In this document: in pieces, positions 30,974 to 40,015 of the stretch | How the letters are laid out: each line of letters opens with the position of its first letter | How positions within the stretch are numbered: the first letter of the stretch is position 1 | IMG/VR virus record: IMGVR_UViG_3300044980_000010 | Location: 39,947-103,946 of that record | Source of the DNA: a virus | Strand: one strand, 5' to 3' | Length of the DNA stretch: 64,000 nucleotides | Program-made: the position numbers and the translations under genes | The notes under the pieces: generated by a model | Database searches by the model: none | The model's input: only the letters and a program-made list of their open reading frames with translations | Told to the model about the DNA's origin: nothing

Positions 30974-33900
30974 TTACATGATGCCAGAGTTGCCTCCACC
31001 TGTTGGGTTGAGGGTGCTCCATGCATCCGCTTTGCCTGTCAACAACAGCTTACTGAGGTTGAACGACGATCCTACCGCGTTCGTAGACACCTCGATAAAT
31101 GCTCTGTTGCCTCTCACGTTGATGGGACGGAAGTAGTCATCCTGCACTGGGTCTACCAGAGGGATGCCAATAGGCACTTTGTACGGGTACTTCGGAGTCA
31201 GCGTGTTAGGTAGAATACGGATGCTCGCGTTCGTAGCCGCACTGTTGACCGTTTGCACGCCTGTGATCGAGGCTTGCAGCACGGTGTATCTCTTTGCGTG
31301 GAATCCGAAGATCGGCAGTGTTGCTGCCTTCGCTGCGTTCACAAACCCATACGTGGTGTACAAGCTGTTGATCGCTACGCCGTCGTCAGACAGTTGGTCT
31401 GTTGATAGTTGATAAATCTTCGAGGAGCCTATACCGTTGCAGATGTAGAGAGGTTGCGACTCTCCGTCTTCTTGCAAGATGAACTCCATGGCTGGTGTTG
31501 CAATCTGCCAGATCGCCCACTTACGTTTCATATCCACTGCTGCCAATGTTCCGAACATCGTGGTGTGGACTTCTGGAGAGGTTACCATCTCCTCGAATGT
31601 TGCCAGACCTTGGTAGTTCATCATCAGCATCACATTAGGTGATGTCGGCGTCGGGTTGTATGGAGCGTTGGGCAACCACTTCACTGAAGGCAGAGCCTTC
31701 CCGGTGGTCGGGTTGGTGCCCGTAGGTAGTGGGATTGCACAGTAGAGACGCTTGCTCACCACGTCGTTCCTAAGAACGATAGTGTTGCCTGCCTCCCAGT
31801 TGATTGCTTCCCAGAGGTTCCACAGTTCTTGTGAAATCTTTGTCGGTTGTCCGCCATTGAATCCGAAGATTCCGTTGCGACATGCCGTTACCATCCACTC
31901 TTCACCTACATCGTAGGAACTGATGCCGATTGTTCCAACCTTGTTGGAGACCTCGTGCAGTCCCCAACCTCCCGGTTCAGAGTTCGGGTTGTCTTGAGTG
32001 GAGTACATGCTGCCAGTCTTTAATAGATACAGAAGATCGTGCAGCACGAATGCACCCATTACAGGTTGAGCGTTTTCTGAAGTTGTGTCGATAACTCCTC
32101 CGGTAGAGGAACCATCAATCGACTCGGGCTGGCCCACATATGAACCGTAGACTTGAGCCTTCAAATATGGCGTAATCGTCTCGAATACTTCGACGCGATC
32201 AATCTCGCAGTCAACTTGGGGACCAGCGTTCTTCAAGTATACCCGCAGTAAAAGTCCTGTGGGCACACTTGTTGCGAATGGCGTCGTTAAAATCGTACCT
32301 TGAAACACTGCAACGTTGCTCGTCATGCTTGCCAGAGGGACTGTAAAAGTTCCGAAAGCAGCCGTCTGCAACGAAGGGTCAGCCAGATCAATAACCAAGC
32401 TACCAGTTGTGCGGCCAGACGGTGCGCTACATGCCACTCTTACTGAGTAGGTCGTAGCAGGCAGAATGATAGGAACCTGATATGCATCTTGGAAAGCCGA
32501 TTGCGAGATCAAGCCGATTGTAGGCTCGATAAAGCTAAGGCTTTGGTTCTGAATATACAGAGACATTCCTGTCACTGTGCTAATCAGAAGGGTTTGATCT
32601 GCTGTGTTGGCGATGTCCCAACCGAGCGGTTGTAGGTTGCCGCCGGGATTTGGAAGATAGCCGCCATCAAAGGTAAGATTGTTGAAGTTGTCAACTTTGT
32701 TCAGTTGCAGGCCATAGAACATTCGCTGTGCGTACGGAACACACCATGCCGAACTTCCTAGTTCGATAAGATTGAACAGATTGTCACCCTGCACGTCTAC
32801 TTCTCTAGAGTTCAGAAGTACGGCATCAGTAAAGCTGAAGTGAACAGGCCCTGTAGTTGTGTTGTCGTTGATGATGGTTGATGTGTACTGCTGAGGTGTT
32901 ATGCCAGCAATGGTGACTGGCTCCTCTATAACATAGAAGTTAGCTCCCGGTACTCCATCTTGTCCTGCCTCCGTAAGCGCAATGCCTCTTGCTATAACAT
33001 TTGGTGGCCCTATGGGGATGAACGACGCTGTGATGAAGTTAGCGTTTTGTGGAACAGTGAAGGTAATTGGTGGAGAAGGTGCCGTCTCATAACCGTTCTC
33101 TGTGATGAAGAAAACCACTCCCTGACGAATGCCAGAACTGATAGGCTGTAGTGCGCCGCCGACGATAGTAACTTGTCCGCCTGAACCAGTCCCGTATATC
33201 GGGTTGGTAGATGTTCCGACTGTAAGTGTTCCGGGGTCGAAGGTGAAGGACGTACCGTAGGTGACTGCGGTGCCGGACTCAGCTTGGAACGCTATTGCTC
33301 CCGGTGGGAAACCGTCGATGTCGAAGGTGCCAGAGCCTGAGCCAATAACGTTTGAGATCACACCTGTGGTGTTGAACACAGATGAGTTCGTACAACCTAA
33401 GATTGTTGCCAACTGCCCAGCGGTTGGTGCCGTTACTCCCGGCGCTGAACCGACTGCGATTGACCACCCATAGGTTGCCACACCAAGCGAAGACATGACG
33501 GTGGACGTGATGTCCAGAGTAGTCTCGGCCAGAGGTTGCACAACCTGCCAGTCAGAGTTCCAGCCTCCCGGAGTAGCGCCTGTGATCTGGAATCCTGCTC
33601 CACTGCTAATACCTGTTATGGCTGTGTCAGTGGTTACAGTTGCCAGTGTGATCTGCCAGCTACCTGTGTTTCCGGGGCCGTTCGGTCCTGACCCTCCGGG
33701 TCCACCGTATCTGGCATTACCAGAAGAGGTGAATTGTACAGTAAGGTAGGGAACACCGTGCACGCCACCAGATTCATGCGGTGGGTGATTCACACCGTGA
33801 CCTGTTAGCAGGTACGTACCGCCTCCAATGATGGGACAATCTGGTGTGAAATAGATGTATGGGTTAGGATATCCTTGCCCAATCAAGCGTAGAAGAGTTG

Positions 33901-35740
33901 GGTCTTCTGGAGAATCTTGCCCAGCGTAGTACACAGTGATGGTATCTCCCGGTGTGCTTGGGTTGCCTTGTGCGCTCCACAGAAGTTCCTGACCGTCGCA
34001 TGACACTGATGGATTCTGCGTGATCGTGGTGATCGTGTAGCTGTACGCCGGGATTGCGGTTCCGGTTACAGATGATCCGGGGTCGTCCGCATGCACCAAA
34101 CTGACTGAGAAAGATGTCAAAGTTGGAGCCGGAGTGCTGAGTACAGAGTATGAGTTTCCATTCAGGTAGCTCACTACGCCTGCAATCGTGTACAGCGATC
34201 CAACTACAGGAGTGAAGCCTGTGTTCGGAGTCGTGAAGGTAACTATGTCTGATGCCAGCACATACGCTGTGATGCTAAGTGTTCCTGTCCCCGAACCAGT
34301 AGATGCCTTGAACTGTGGCGGTGCGCCGGGGCCTACCTGAGACAGAGCGTCAAACGTCAAACCGTTGTAGACTCTCGGTCGATCTGTGCCGATTGATAGG
34401 TCAGAGAAACAGATGTTCTCCTTGCTGTTGAACGTCGCGCTCTTTGCGAACGAGTTTGGCAAGAACCCAGTCTGCAACACAGAAAGTTGATTAGGTAGGT
34501 TGGTTACATCTTCCTGCCACATGATCCCTGTGTCGTCCAGCGCGAGCGTGTATGTCTGTTCGTTGTTTTGTATGTAGGTCTTAACGTAGTTGAAGTTCGA
34601 CAGACCGGGAGTTAGGAACACTTTCAAGTTCGCATTTTGAACGTGAGTATTTCCGTTACCTGTGGCGACTATTTGGTATCCGAAATCAACGTTGTTGATG
34701 TCAGAGAACAACCAAGATGTTCCCCACTGGTCTGTGGGAGAGCCGATGTTTACAGTTTCTGGTGAAACCCCTATTGGACCGAAATCCTCAGGGGTGCCTA
34801 CTGGCACTCCACCTTTCAGCATCTGCACTGTGATATGATTTGCCCCTGTACTGCTTGAGACAGTTAGTGTCACCTGCAACCCCGCGATTCCAGAAGTAGA
34901 AGGAATGGCATAAGAAAAATCCGTAGCTTGCAGTGCATCGGATTGGGCGGTAATCGTGTAGTACACCGTGATGCTGACAGAATTCAGAGAAATCGTAGAT
35001 GTGCCTGACCCAGTAAGAGCCTGCGCTGTGAACAACACTTGGAAGTTGGTGCTGTTCAACAAAGCTAACATAGCTGTCTCACTCAGTGTCCACAGATCAT
35101 TGGCAGCGCCTAGGGTGTAAGATATAGGTATTGCATTTATGTTAGGTGTAAGTTCTTGAACACCTTGCACGACGCCTGCGTTTGCCAAGTTTACCAAAAT
35201 CTTTGTAGTGCCAGTTCCTCCAAATACTTTTGCTTTGAAATTGACCTGAACGCCCTGCACTAATGCTCCGGCTGGAAGACTTGAATTAAGCGCACCTGTG
35301 ATCAAAGGGTTAGATTGCACTGTGCCGCTTGTATGCGTAAGCACTACAGAGGCAAATGAAAAACCTGTACTTAGTGCGTCTGTAGGATTAGACCAACCTG
35401 TCCCTACTGAAGTGGTTGGTATATCTGTGGTGATCACAGAAGATGTAGCCTGAGCAGTTGCAAAAGAAGAGCTACCTAGAACCCCATCCGGGTTAGTCCA
35501 TGGAACTGTGCTTGGGTTAGTGACATCGGTTGCGATGCCAGCCAGTTTGCTTACTGACTCACCAGCGAACGAGTACACAGACTGTAGTCCGGCGCGAGTG
35601 AACACGCTGCCGATGATGAAGTCTACGTCCCAGCACCGAGGGCTGGCACCTTCGGGAAGGTCTTGCGGGTTGCAGTTGGTGATTAGACCGCCCATCGTAT
35701 CCAGTGTGGCAGTGCCCAACTGTTCTAAGTTGTGTCCCAA
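30974..35740 (-). CDS. Large tail/neck structural protein (1588 aa)
   Basis: Starts at a TTG with GGAGG 7 bases upstream; no ATG or GTG is available near this site. The N-terminal MGGLITNCNPQDLPEGASPR...GSVFTRAGL segment has the form of podovirus tail-nozzle/stabilisation proteins, in which a conserved GGL...LPEGASP block opens a beta-propeller. The rest is beta-rich (Gly/Thr/Ser/Val/Pro) with fibronectin-like repeats. At twice the length of T7 gp12 it would be one of the largest parts of the tail. Family assignment is tentative. Confidence 0.5.
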   Translation of the reverse strand: MGHNLEQLGTATLDTMGGLITNCNPQDLPEGASPRCWDVDFIIGSVFTRAGLQSVYSFAGESVSKLAGIATDVTNPSTVPWTNPDGVLGSSSFATAQATSSVITTDIPTTSVGTGWSNPTDALSTGFSFASVVLTHTSGTVQSNPLITGALNSSLPAGALVQGVQVNFKAKVFGGTGTTKILVNLANAGVVQGVQELTPNINAIPISYTLGAANDLWTLSETAMLALLNSTNFQVLFTAQALTGSGTSTISLNSVSITVYYTITAQSDALQATDFSYAIPSTSGIAGLQVTLTVSSSTGANHITVQMLKGGVPVGTPEDFGPIGVSPETVNIGSPTDQWGTSWLFSDINNVDFGYQIVATGNGNTHVQNANLKVFLTPGLSNFNYVKTYIQNNEQTYTLALDDTGIMWQEDVTNLPNQLSVLQTGFLPNSFAKSATFNSKENICFSDLSIGTDRPRVYNGLTFDALSQVGPGAPPQFKASTGSGTGTLSITAYVLASDIVTFTTPNTGFTPVVGSLYTIAGVVSYLNGNSYSVLSTPAPTLTSFSVSLVHADDPGSSVTGTAIPAYSYTITTITQNPSVSCDGQELLWSAQGNPSTPGDTITVYYAGQDSPEDPTLLRLIGQGYPNPYIYFTPDCPIIGGGTYLLTGHGVNHPPHESGGVHGVPYLTVQFTSSGNARYGGPGGSGPNGPGNTGSWQITLATVTTDTAITGISSGAGFQITGATPGGWNSDWQVVQPLAETTLDITSTVMSSLGVATYGWSIAVGSAPGVTAPTAGQLATILGCTNSSVFNTTGVISNVIGSGSGTFDIDGFPPGAIAFQAESGTAVTYGTSFTFDPGTLTVGTSTNPIYGTGSGGQVTIVGGALQPISSGIRQGVVFFITENGYETAPSPPITFTVPQNANFITASFIPIGPPNVIARGIALTEAGQDGVPGANFYVIEEPVTIAGITPQQYTSTIINDNTTTGPVHFSFTDAVLLNSREVDVQGDNLFNLIELGSSAWCVPYAQRMFYGLQLNKVDNFNNLTFDGGYLPNPGGNLQPLGWDIANTADQTLLISTVTGMSLYIQNQSLSFIEPTIGLISQSAFQDAYQVPIILPATTYSVRVACSAPSGRTTGSLVIDLADPSLQTAAFGTFTVPLASMTSNVAVFQGTILTTPFATSVPTGLLLRVYLKNAGPQVDCEIDRVEVFETITPYLKAQVYGSYVGQPESIDGSSTGGVIDTTSENAQPVMGAFVLHDLLYLLKTGSMYSTQDNPNSEPGGWGLHEVSNKVGTIGISSYDVGEEWMVTACRNGIFGFNGGQPTKISQELWNLWEAINWEAGNTIVLRNDVVSKRLYCAIPLPTGTNPTTGKALPSVKWLPNAPYNPTPTSPNVMLMMNYQGLATFEEMVTSPEVHTTMFGTLAAVDMKRKWAIWQIATPAMEFILQEDGESQPLYICNGIGSSKIYQLSTDQLSDDGVAINSLYTTYGFVNAAKAATLPIFGFHAKRYTVLQASITGVQTVNSAATNASIRILPNTLTPKYPYKVPIGIPLVDPVQDDYFRPINVRGNRAFIEVSTNAVGSSFNLSKLLLTGKADAWSTLNPTGGGNSGIM

Positions 35741-35760
35741 GGTATCCTCCTATAAATGTT

Positions 35761-35779
35761 TGGGCCGATTCTCACGGCC
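35761..35779 (-). terminator. Intercistronic hairpin before the 1588-aa gene
   Basis: GGGCCG and CGGCCC flank a 7-base loop between the gene at 35800 and the TTG start at 35740; AAACATTTATAGGAGG follows on the - strand. Possibly a weak terminator or a processing/stability hairpin. Confidence 0.35.
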
Positions 35780-35799
35780 CTTCCTGTCTCTACAGGTGA

Positions 35800-36033
35800 T
35801 TATGCCTGCTGCGAGTTACCTGCGCGTCGGCACTGCACAGGCGACACAATCAACGTCACGTTTGCCTGCTCGCCAACGTTGCCGGGAGTTTCAACAGTCA
35901 GTGTTACCTGATCTGCTGCTCCACCCGTTCCGTTTGCGCCAGAGGTGGCGATTGATGTGACTATGCACCGAACCATAACGTAGTCTCCTACGATGAACGG
36001 TGCTCCGAAGATGTCTCGTTCTTGAACTGCCAT
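35800..36033 (-). CDS. Small beta-strand protein
   Basis: 77 aa with GGAGGATGGATC before the ATG. MAVQERDIFGAPFIVGDYVM...VTLTVETPGNVGEQANVTLI is an OB/SH3-like pattern similar in style to the 64-aa product of 53637-53831. Probably a small virion component; no family recognised. Confidence 0.55.
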   Translation of the reverse strand: MAVQERDIFGAPFIVGDYVMVRCIVTSIATSGANGTGGAADQVTLTVETPGNVGEQANVTLIVSPVQCRRAGNSQQA

Positions 36034-36045
36034 GATCCATCCTCC

Positions 36046-36426
36046 TTACAACCGAATCCAAGTTGCCTTGCCAATGACAACATCGTTCAGAACTCCGGCT
36101 GGAAGAAGCTGACTCTGTGTCAATTCGACTCCTGCGGCAGTGAAAATCTGAATGGTGTCGCTTGGGTAGCAGTAGTGGTACAAATACCCACCCTGCTCGA
36201 AGGAACCAGTGAACACTGAATCCTCACCCTGAATGGTGGCTTGCAAGAACTGCCCTGCCGCCGTGTCAATACTGAGAGAGTTTGCCAGTGCTACGAGTCC
36301 AGCGGGAAGCCCACCAGTGTCGTAGAAATCTGATCCACCAAAAGTCACTTGGAAGAACAGCGAGGTGGTCTTGCTGTCGAACGTCGGCCCACAAACGGGC
36401 GTGAGTGTTACTGAGGCTAATGCCAT
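36046..36426 (-). CDS. Small beta-rich structural protein candidate
   Basis: 126 aa; alternating hydrophobic/polar strands (ALASVTLTPV, TSLFFQVTFGGSDFY, SVFTGSFEQGGYLYHYCYP) suggest a compact beta domain. It lies between the glycosyltransferases and the large tail protein and follows the virion direction. Unknown family. Confidence 0.5.
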   Translation of the reverse strand: MALASVTLTPVCGPTFDSKTTSLFFQVTFGGSDFYDTGGLPAGLVALANSLSIDTAAGQFLQATIQGEDSVFTGSFEQGGYLYHYCYPSDTIQIFTAAGVELTQSQLLPAGVLNDVVIGKATWIRL

Positions 36427-36497
36427 AATGCACTTCTTTCCCCGATTTACGAGATGGTTCTCGATTTACGGATACTAGGAGAGTCGGACCCTCCCGG

Positions 36498-37211
36498 TTA
36501 TTTCTTCGCAGTCACTTCGACCGCGAAAACTCGATAGAACTCTTTGATCTTGTCCGCAGTGCTGTACTTCGTTCCGCCGTTAGGCTCAAAGTAGATGCAC
36601 CATGCAAACGTCCCCGGCACAGGCTCTCGGCGGATGCGTGTTGCAACCCGTCCCGGCACTGTGCGCTTGTCGATACTTGGTAAGGTCCGGCACACAGTCA
36701 CGTAATAACGAGGATCGCACGTTAGAGTGACCTCGTACTTGTACAGTGTTCCTGCCACCCAGCCTTCGTCGTAGTTGTCATTTGGCAACGGTTCACTTGC
36801 TACCAACTCCATGCCGATCCTGTTCAGCCAGTAGGCGAACCCGCTAGGTACAAAGTATGGGCGCTGCGGGTTTGGTCTGTGTCCATCCGCTCCGGTGAAC
36901 ACATTGTTCTCGTAGCCGGACGCCAGAAGCAGGGCTGGGTCTAAGACCACATCGTCGTCCAGCTTCAGCATGAAATCGTAGCCTTCGGCCACTGCCCACT
37001 TCGCAATGCTCTGTACTTTCTCTGGGAGACCTTGGTATGAGTCGTCGCAGTCCAGAACTACTTCTCCGGGTGAGTAAACTGAGTCTCCGCGACCTAGAAA
37101 GAAGCGCACGTCAGTTCCCTGCGGAACCAAAGGCAACCACGTTCTTCGTATCGCTTCTTGCCACTCTTTTCTTACGTGGCAACTAACTACTGCAATCAAA
37201 CTTCGCGCCAT
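36498..37211 (-). CDS. Glycosyltransferase, GT31-like
   Basis: 237 aa from MARSLIAVVSC (GGAGGAGG upstream). IRRTWLPL near residue 22, VRFFLGRGD, and MLKLDDDVVL (DDD 85-87) reproduce the order of the beta-1,3-galactosyltransferase family GT31: an R-x-TW segment, an FxxG segment and a DxD metal/nucleotide-sugar site. FVPSGFAYWLNR is the acceptor-side block. It is a paralogue of the product of 37196-38155 and of the C-terminal half of 38152-39696. It may decorate host surface, phage DNA or virion protein (inference). Confidence 0.75.
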   Translation of the reverse strand: MARSLIAVVSCHVRKEWQEAIRRTWLPLVPQGTDVRFFLGRGDSVYSPGEVVLDCDDSYQGLPEKVQSIAKWAVAEGYDFMLKLDDDVVLDPALLLASGYENNVFTGADGHRPNPQRPYFVPSGFAYWLNRIGMELVASEPLPNDNYDEGWVAGTLYKYEVTLTCDPRYYVTVCRTLPSIDKRTVPGRVATRIRREPVPGTFAWCIYFEPNGGTKYSTADKIKEFYRVFAVEVTAKK

Positions 37212-38155
37212 GATCCTCCTCCGAAACATCTCCGGTCAAACCAGACGATACTCGGATCGGCGTAAACCTTTCGGAACTCAGCAATCACTTCCTCCGGTGG
37301 AGTGCAGTGGTAGCCTTTCCAAACAAGGTGCATGCAAAACGCAAATGTGCCGGGAGTAGCTTGCACCTCTGTGAACTTGCTTCGCACCAGCCATCCGTCT
37401 TTACGGTGTGCCTCATTTGGCGACACTGACATTCCAGACGGTGAAGGTTCCGTGAGTGGGACAAGAGTTCGTTCGCGTACAGATCGAACCCTTCCGAGTC
37501 GTCCAGCCCTTGGTACTATGTGTTGAACTTCTTTCCAGACGTACTGTGTGTTGAGCGGTGCCTCTTGCGGCATCGGCTCCTCTGGATTGTAGCCTGTGTG
37601 GATGAAGTAGCGATTGTCGTGGAACATGTTTATTCCCTGTTCCCCAAGCACATGCGCTACCCAGCACTCATCGTTGCGACCATGCGCTGGCAAAGCTGCG
37701 TCACGTAGAAGAGCCATGCCTTTGCGACTGACCCAATAGCAGAATCCCCAAGGTGTGATGTACTTGCCTGTGGTCTGTCTGCAATCATTTCGTCCGCAGG
37801 TGCTGCACGTATCTTTGTGGAAATCGCCGTTGTCGCTGCCAACAAAATCATGCTGCTCAAAACCTGAGGCTAGCAACTCCGTGGGCTTGACCACAACATC
37901 GTCGTCGCACTTCAAAAAGTAGTCGTACCCGTTATCGTAGGCCCACCGAGCAACGGCTCTGACTTTTTCAATCAGCCCGTTATAAGTGTCGTCCACAGGT
38001 AAGAAAACCTCGTCGCCATTCATGTGCTCGCAGCCCTCTGTTCCAAGGAAGAACCTGTAGTCCACTCCTTTTGGCAACTGCGTAAGCCACGTCTCTCTGA
38101 TCACATCGCGCATCTGAGATTTGCTATGTGAAATGATCGCAATCAGTGGCTTCAT
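37196..38155 (-). CDS. Glycosyltransferase, GT31-like (longer paralogue)
   Basis: 319 aa. MKPLIAIISHSKSQMRDVIR-ETW, VDYRFFLG, then FLKCDDDVVVK with DDD at 84-86, and TPWGFCYWVSRKGM. A Cys-rich insert (TCSTCGRNDCRQ) after the DxD could bind zinc. Its start overlaps the previous stop (ATGA) and its end overlaps the next GT by 16 bases, so the three genes are translationally coupled. Confidence 0.78.
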   Translation of the reverse strand: MKPLIAIISHSKSQMRDVIRETWLTQLPKGVDYRFFLGTEGCEHMNGDEVFLPVDDTYNGLIEKVRAVARWAYDNGYDYFLKCDDDVVVKPTELLASGFEQHDFVGSDNGDFHKDTCSTCGRNDCRQTTGKYITPWGFCYWVSRKGMALLRDAALPAHGRNDECWVAHVLGEQGINMFHDNRYFIHTGYNPEEPMPQEAPLNTQYVWKEVQHIVPRAGRLGRVRSVRERTLVPLTEPSPSGMSVSPNEAHRKDGWLVRSKFTEVQATPGTFAFCMHLVWKGYHCTPPEEVIAEFRKVYADPSIVWFDRRCFGGGSWREV

Positions 38156-39696
38156 TTTGAATATCTCCGTTGGATTCTTCCATCCGGCCTTCGTACGATT
38201 GGTCCGATACGTAGGATCGGCCTAGGTGCAGCCTTCCTCTCCCTCGGCGTACATTCCGGCATGATAGTGACCGGGACCGCGCCTTCTCGTACAGGCAGTG
38301 TGTTCATGTCCACAGGCCACTTCTCTGCTGTGATCCTCATCCATTCCGGTTTGTAGGTTCCGGGGAGAAAGGTCATGTGCATCGCAATGGTATCGTCCTG
38401 TAGAACGTCGCTGTCGTAAGCGTACCGAGTGTCATGGTGACCGTAGATGCCGTGCTCTGCCAGAACCATGCCTACCCACTCATCATCGTGAGTGCTGGTG
38501 ACTGGTGCATTGGCGATGATCTCACACGCTTTTCGACTGAGCCAAAATCCCGGTCCTCCGTGCGCGTAAGGGTTGCCATTCCAAAGGTTCCCGATGTAGT
38601 CGTGACCTTTGAACTCGCTGGTGCTCAAGCGGTACACATCGACGTAAACATCGTCGCATGGAGTGAAGACGTAATCGTACCCTTCACGGATGGCGTATCT
38701 GCAAATCTCCCGCAGCTTGTAGGGCATGTGAAAATAATCGTCTGGACAAGGCACAATCTCTTCGTCGATTTTTGGTGTGATCTCTGTGATCACCTCTTGT
38801 CGTCTGCCTACATAACAGCTTCCGTACTCTGAAGTCTTTGTCACCGTGGTCTCATCGACAGGTGTGCCATCGCCAATGAAGAACCTGTACTCGTAGTTGT
38901 ACAGGCGCACGTCTTTTGCCCACGTGTCCCTTACTGCTTGATTGTCGCCGCGAATGGCATCGCGCACGCAACTGCGTATTGCAATCAGAACTTGGTTCTC
39001 CAAGAAGTTTCCGTCCGTTCCTCGTCCCCACTTTTTAGTGTAGGCTCTGCGGTTCATTTCAGCCAGAACGTCTTGATTAGGGAGGCGCTTGTAGCTAGAA
39101 CTGCACTCACCCTTTCCATGGCCGTGTTTTACGATGGAAGAGGAGGTGACGGCCAACTTGAAACCTTCGCTCTTAGCTCTGCGGCAGAAATCAACATCAT
39201 CACTGCCGTATCCTGTGAACCTCTCATCGAGAAACCCAACCTTCTCGAACACTTTTCTGGTGATGAGAACACAGACGAACGTTACGAACATGTCGTTCAC
39301 CACTTGCAGTTCCGCTTGCGGATATGCCTGTGCTGGGTTGCATGCGTAGCCTTCGATTGCTGGAGAAAGAATGCCAACTGAAGGGTTGGATTGAAGGGCC
39401 TCGTACATGCACCGCAACGTGGTGTCATGCGTGAAGATCACGTCATCGTTCAGCAACATCACAGCGTCCACTGCTGGGTCTTTTAGAGCCTCGCTGACGC
39501 CTTGGTTCACATTGCGTGCGTAGACGAACCCCTCAGGAGACCCTTGCAGGCAGAGCCAGTCAGGGTGCTGAGGGGTTGTGATCTCGTTCCCGTCGCGCAC
39601 CAGAATCTTGCGTACGCCGGGAGTGTTCGTGTTCAGGTTTTCGTAGCACACAGAGAAAATGTCTGCGTGCTTTGATGGGATTACGATTGCCAGCAT
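38152..39696 (-). CDS. Bifunctional glycosyltransferase: GT2-like plus GT31-like
   Basis: 514 aa from MLAIVIPSKH (leader GGAGACTCAG). Residues 1-225 are a GT-A fold of the GT2 type: VIPSKH opening, MLLNDDVIF (NDD 83-85) and FLDERFTGYGSDDVDFCRRA, the usual ED/DD-x-D catalytic block. Residues ~235-514 restart with LIAIRSCVRDAIRG...VRDTW, YRFFIGDG and FTPCDDVYVD, the same plan as the two following GT31-like genes. So this protein joins two transferases in one chain, and the C-terminal unit is probably the source or product of tandem duplication. Confidence 0.78.
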   Translation of the reverse strand: MLAIVIPSKHADIFSVCYENLNTNTPGVRKILVRDGNEITTPQHPDWLCLQGSPEGFVYARNVNQGVSEALKDPAVDAVMLLNDDVIFTHDTTLRCMYEALQSNPSVGILSPAIEGYACNPAQAYPQAELQVVNDMFVTFVCVLITRKVFEKVGFLDERFTGYGSDDVDFCRRAKSEGFKLAVTSSSIVKHGHGKGECSSSYKRLPNQDVLAEMNRRAYTKKWGRGTDGNFLENQVLIAIRSCVRDAIRGDNQAVRDTWAKDVRLYNYEYRFFIGDGTPVDETTVTKTSEYGSCYVGRRQEVITEITPKIDEEIVPCPDDYFHMPYKLREICRYAIREGYDYVFTPCDDVYVDVYRLSTSEFKGHDYIGNLWNGNPYAHGGPGFWLSRKACEIIANAPVTSTHDDEWVGMVLAEHGIYGHHDTRYAYDSDVLQDDTIAMHMTFLPGTYKPEWMRITAEKWPVDMNTLPVREGAVPVTIMPECTPRERKAAPRPILRIGPIVRRPDGRIQRRYSK

Positions 39697-39707
39697 CTGA
39701 GTCTCCG

Positions 39708-40007
39708 TTACTTCTTTTCTTCTTCCACTTCTGCGATCTTGTCCCCGGTCTTTTTGAACATCTCCGTGAACTTCATAATGCCGTACGGTGATGCCGCAAA
39801 GGTTGCCAGAGCACCGATGATGAGAGGAAGACCACCTACCCAAACCTGTAGCTTGTCTACAGGCTGGCTCATCATGTGCCTGACCATCCACCAGATCAGA
39901 GCCATGGAAGATACCGACAACCACGCGCTGGTGATGCGAGAGGAACTGGGGCCGTTCTCATCGCTGAAGGCTTTACCTAGCCACGGCCAAACTTTACTAA
40001 TATCCAT
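39708..40007 (-). CDS. Holin candidate (two TM segments)
   Basis: 99 aa with AAGGAGG before the ATG. Two hydrophobic helices (WLSVSSMALIWWMVRHMM and WVGGLPLIIGALATFAASPY) are joined by a short polar loop and followed by a charged C-terminal tail (KKTGDKIAEVEEEKK): class II holin architecture. It sits in the late operon between a fibre and the glycosyltransferases. Its lysozyme partner would be the early-region GH24 at 2766. Confidence 0.6.
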   Translation of the reverse strand: MDISKVWPWLGKAFSDENGPSSSRITSAWLSVSSMALIWWMVRHMMSQPVDKLQVWVGGLPLIIGALATFAASPYGIMKFTEMFKKTGDKIAEVEEEKK

Positions 40008-40015
40008 ATTCCTCC

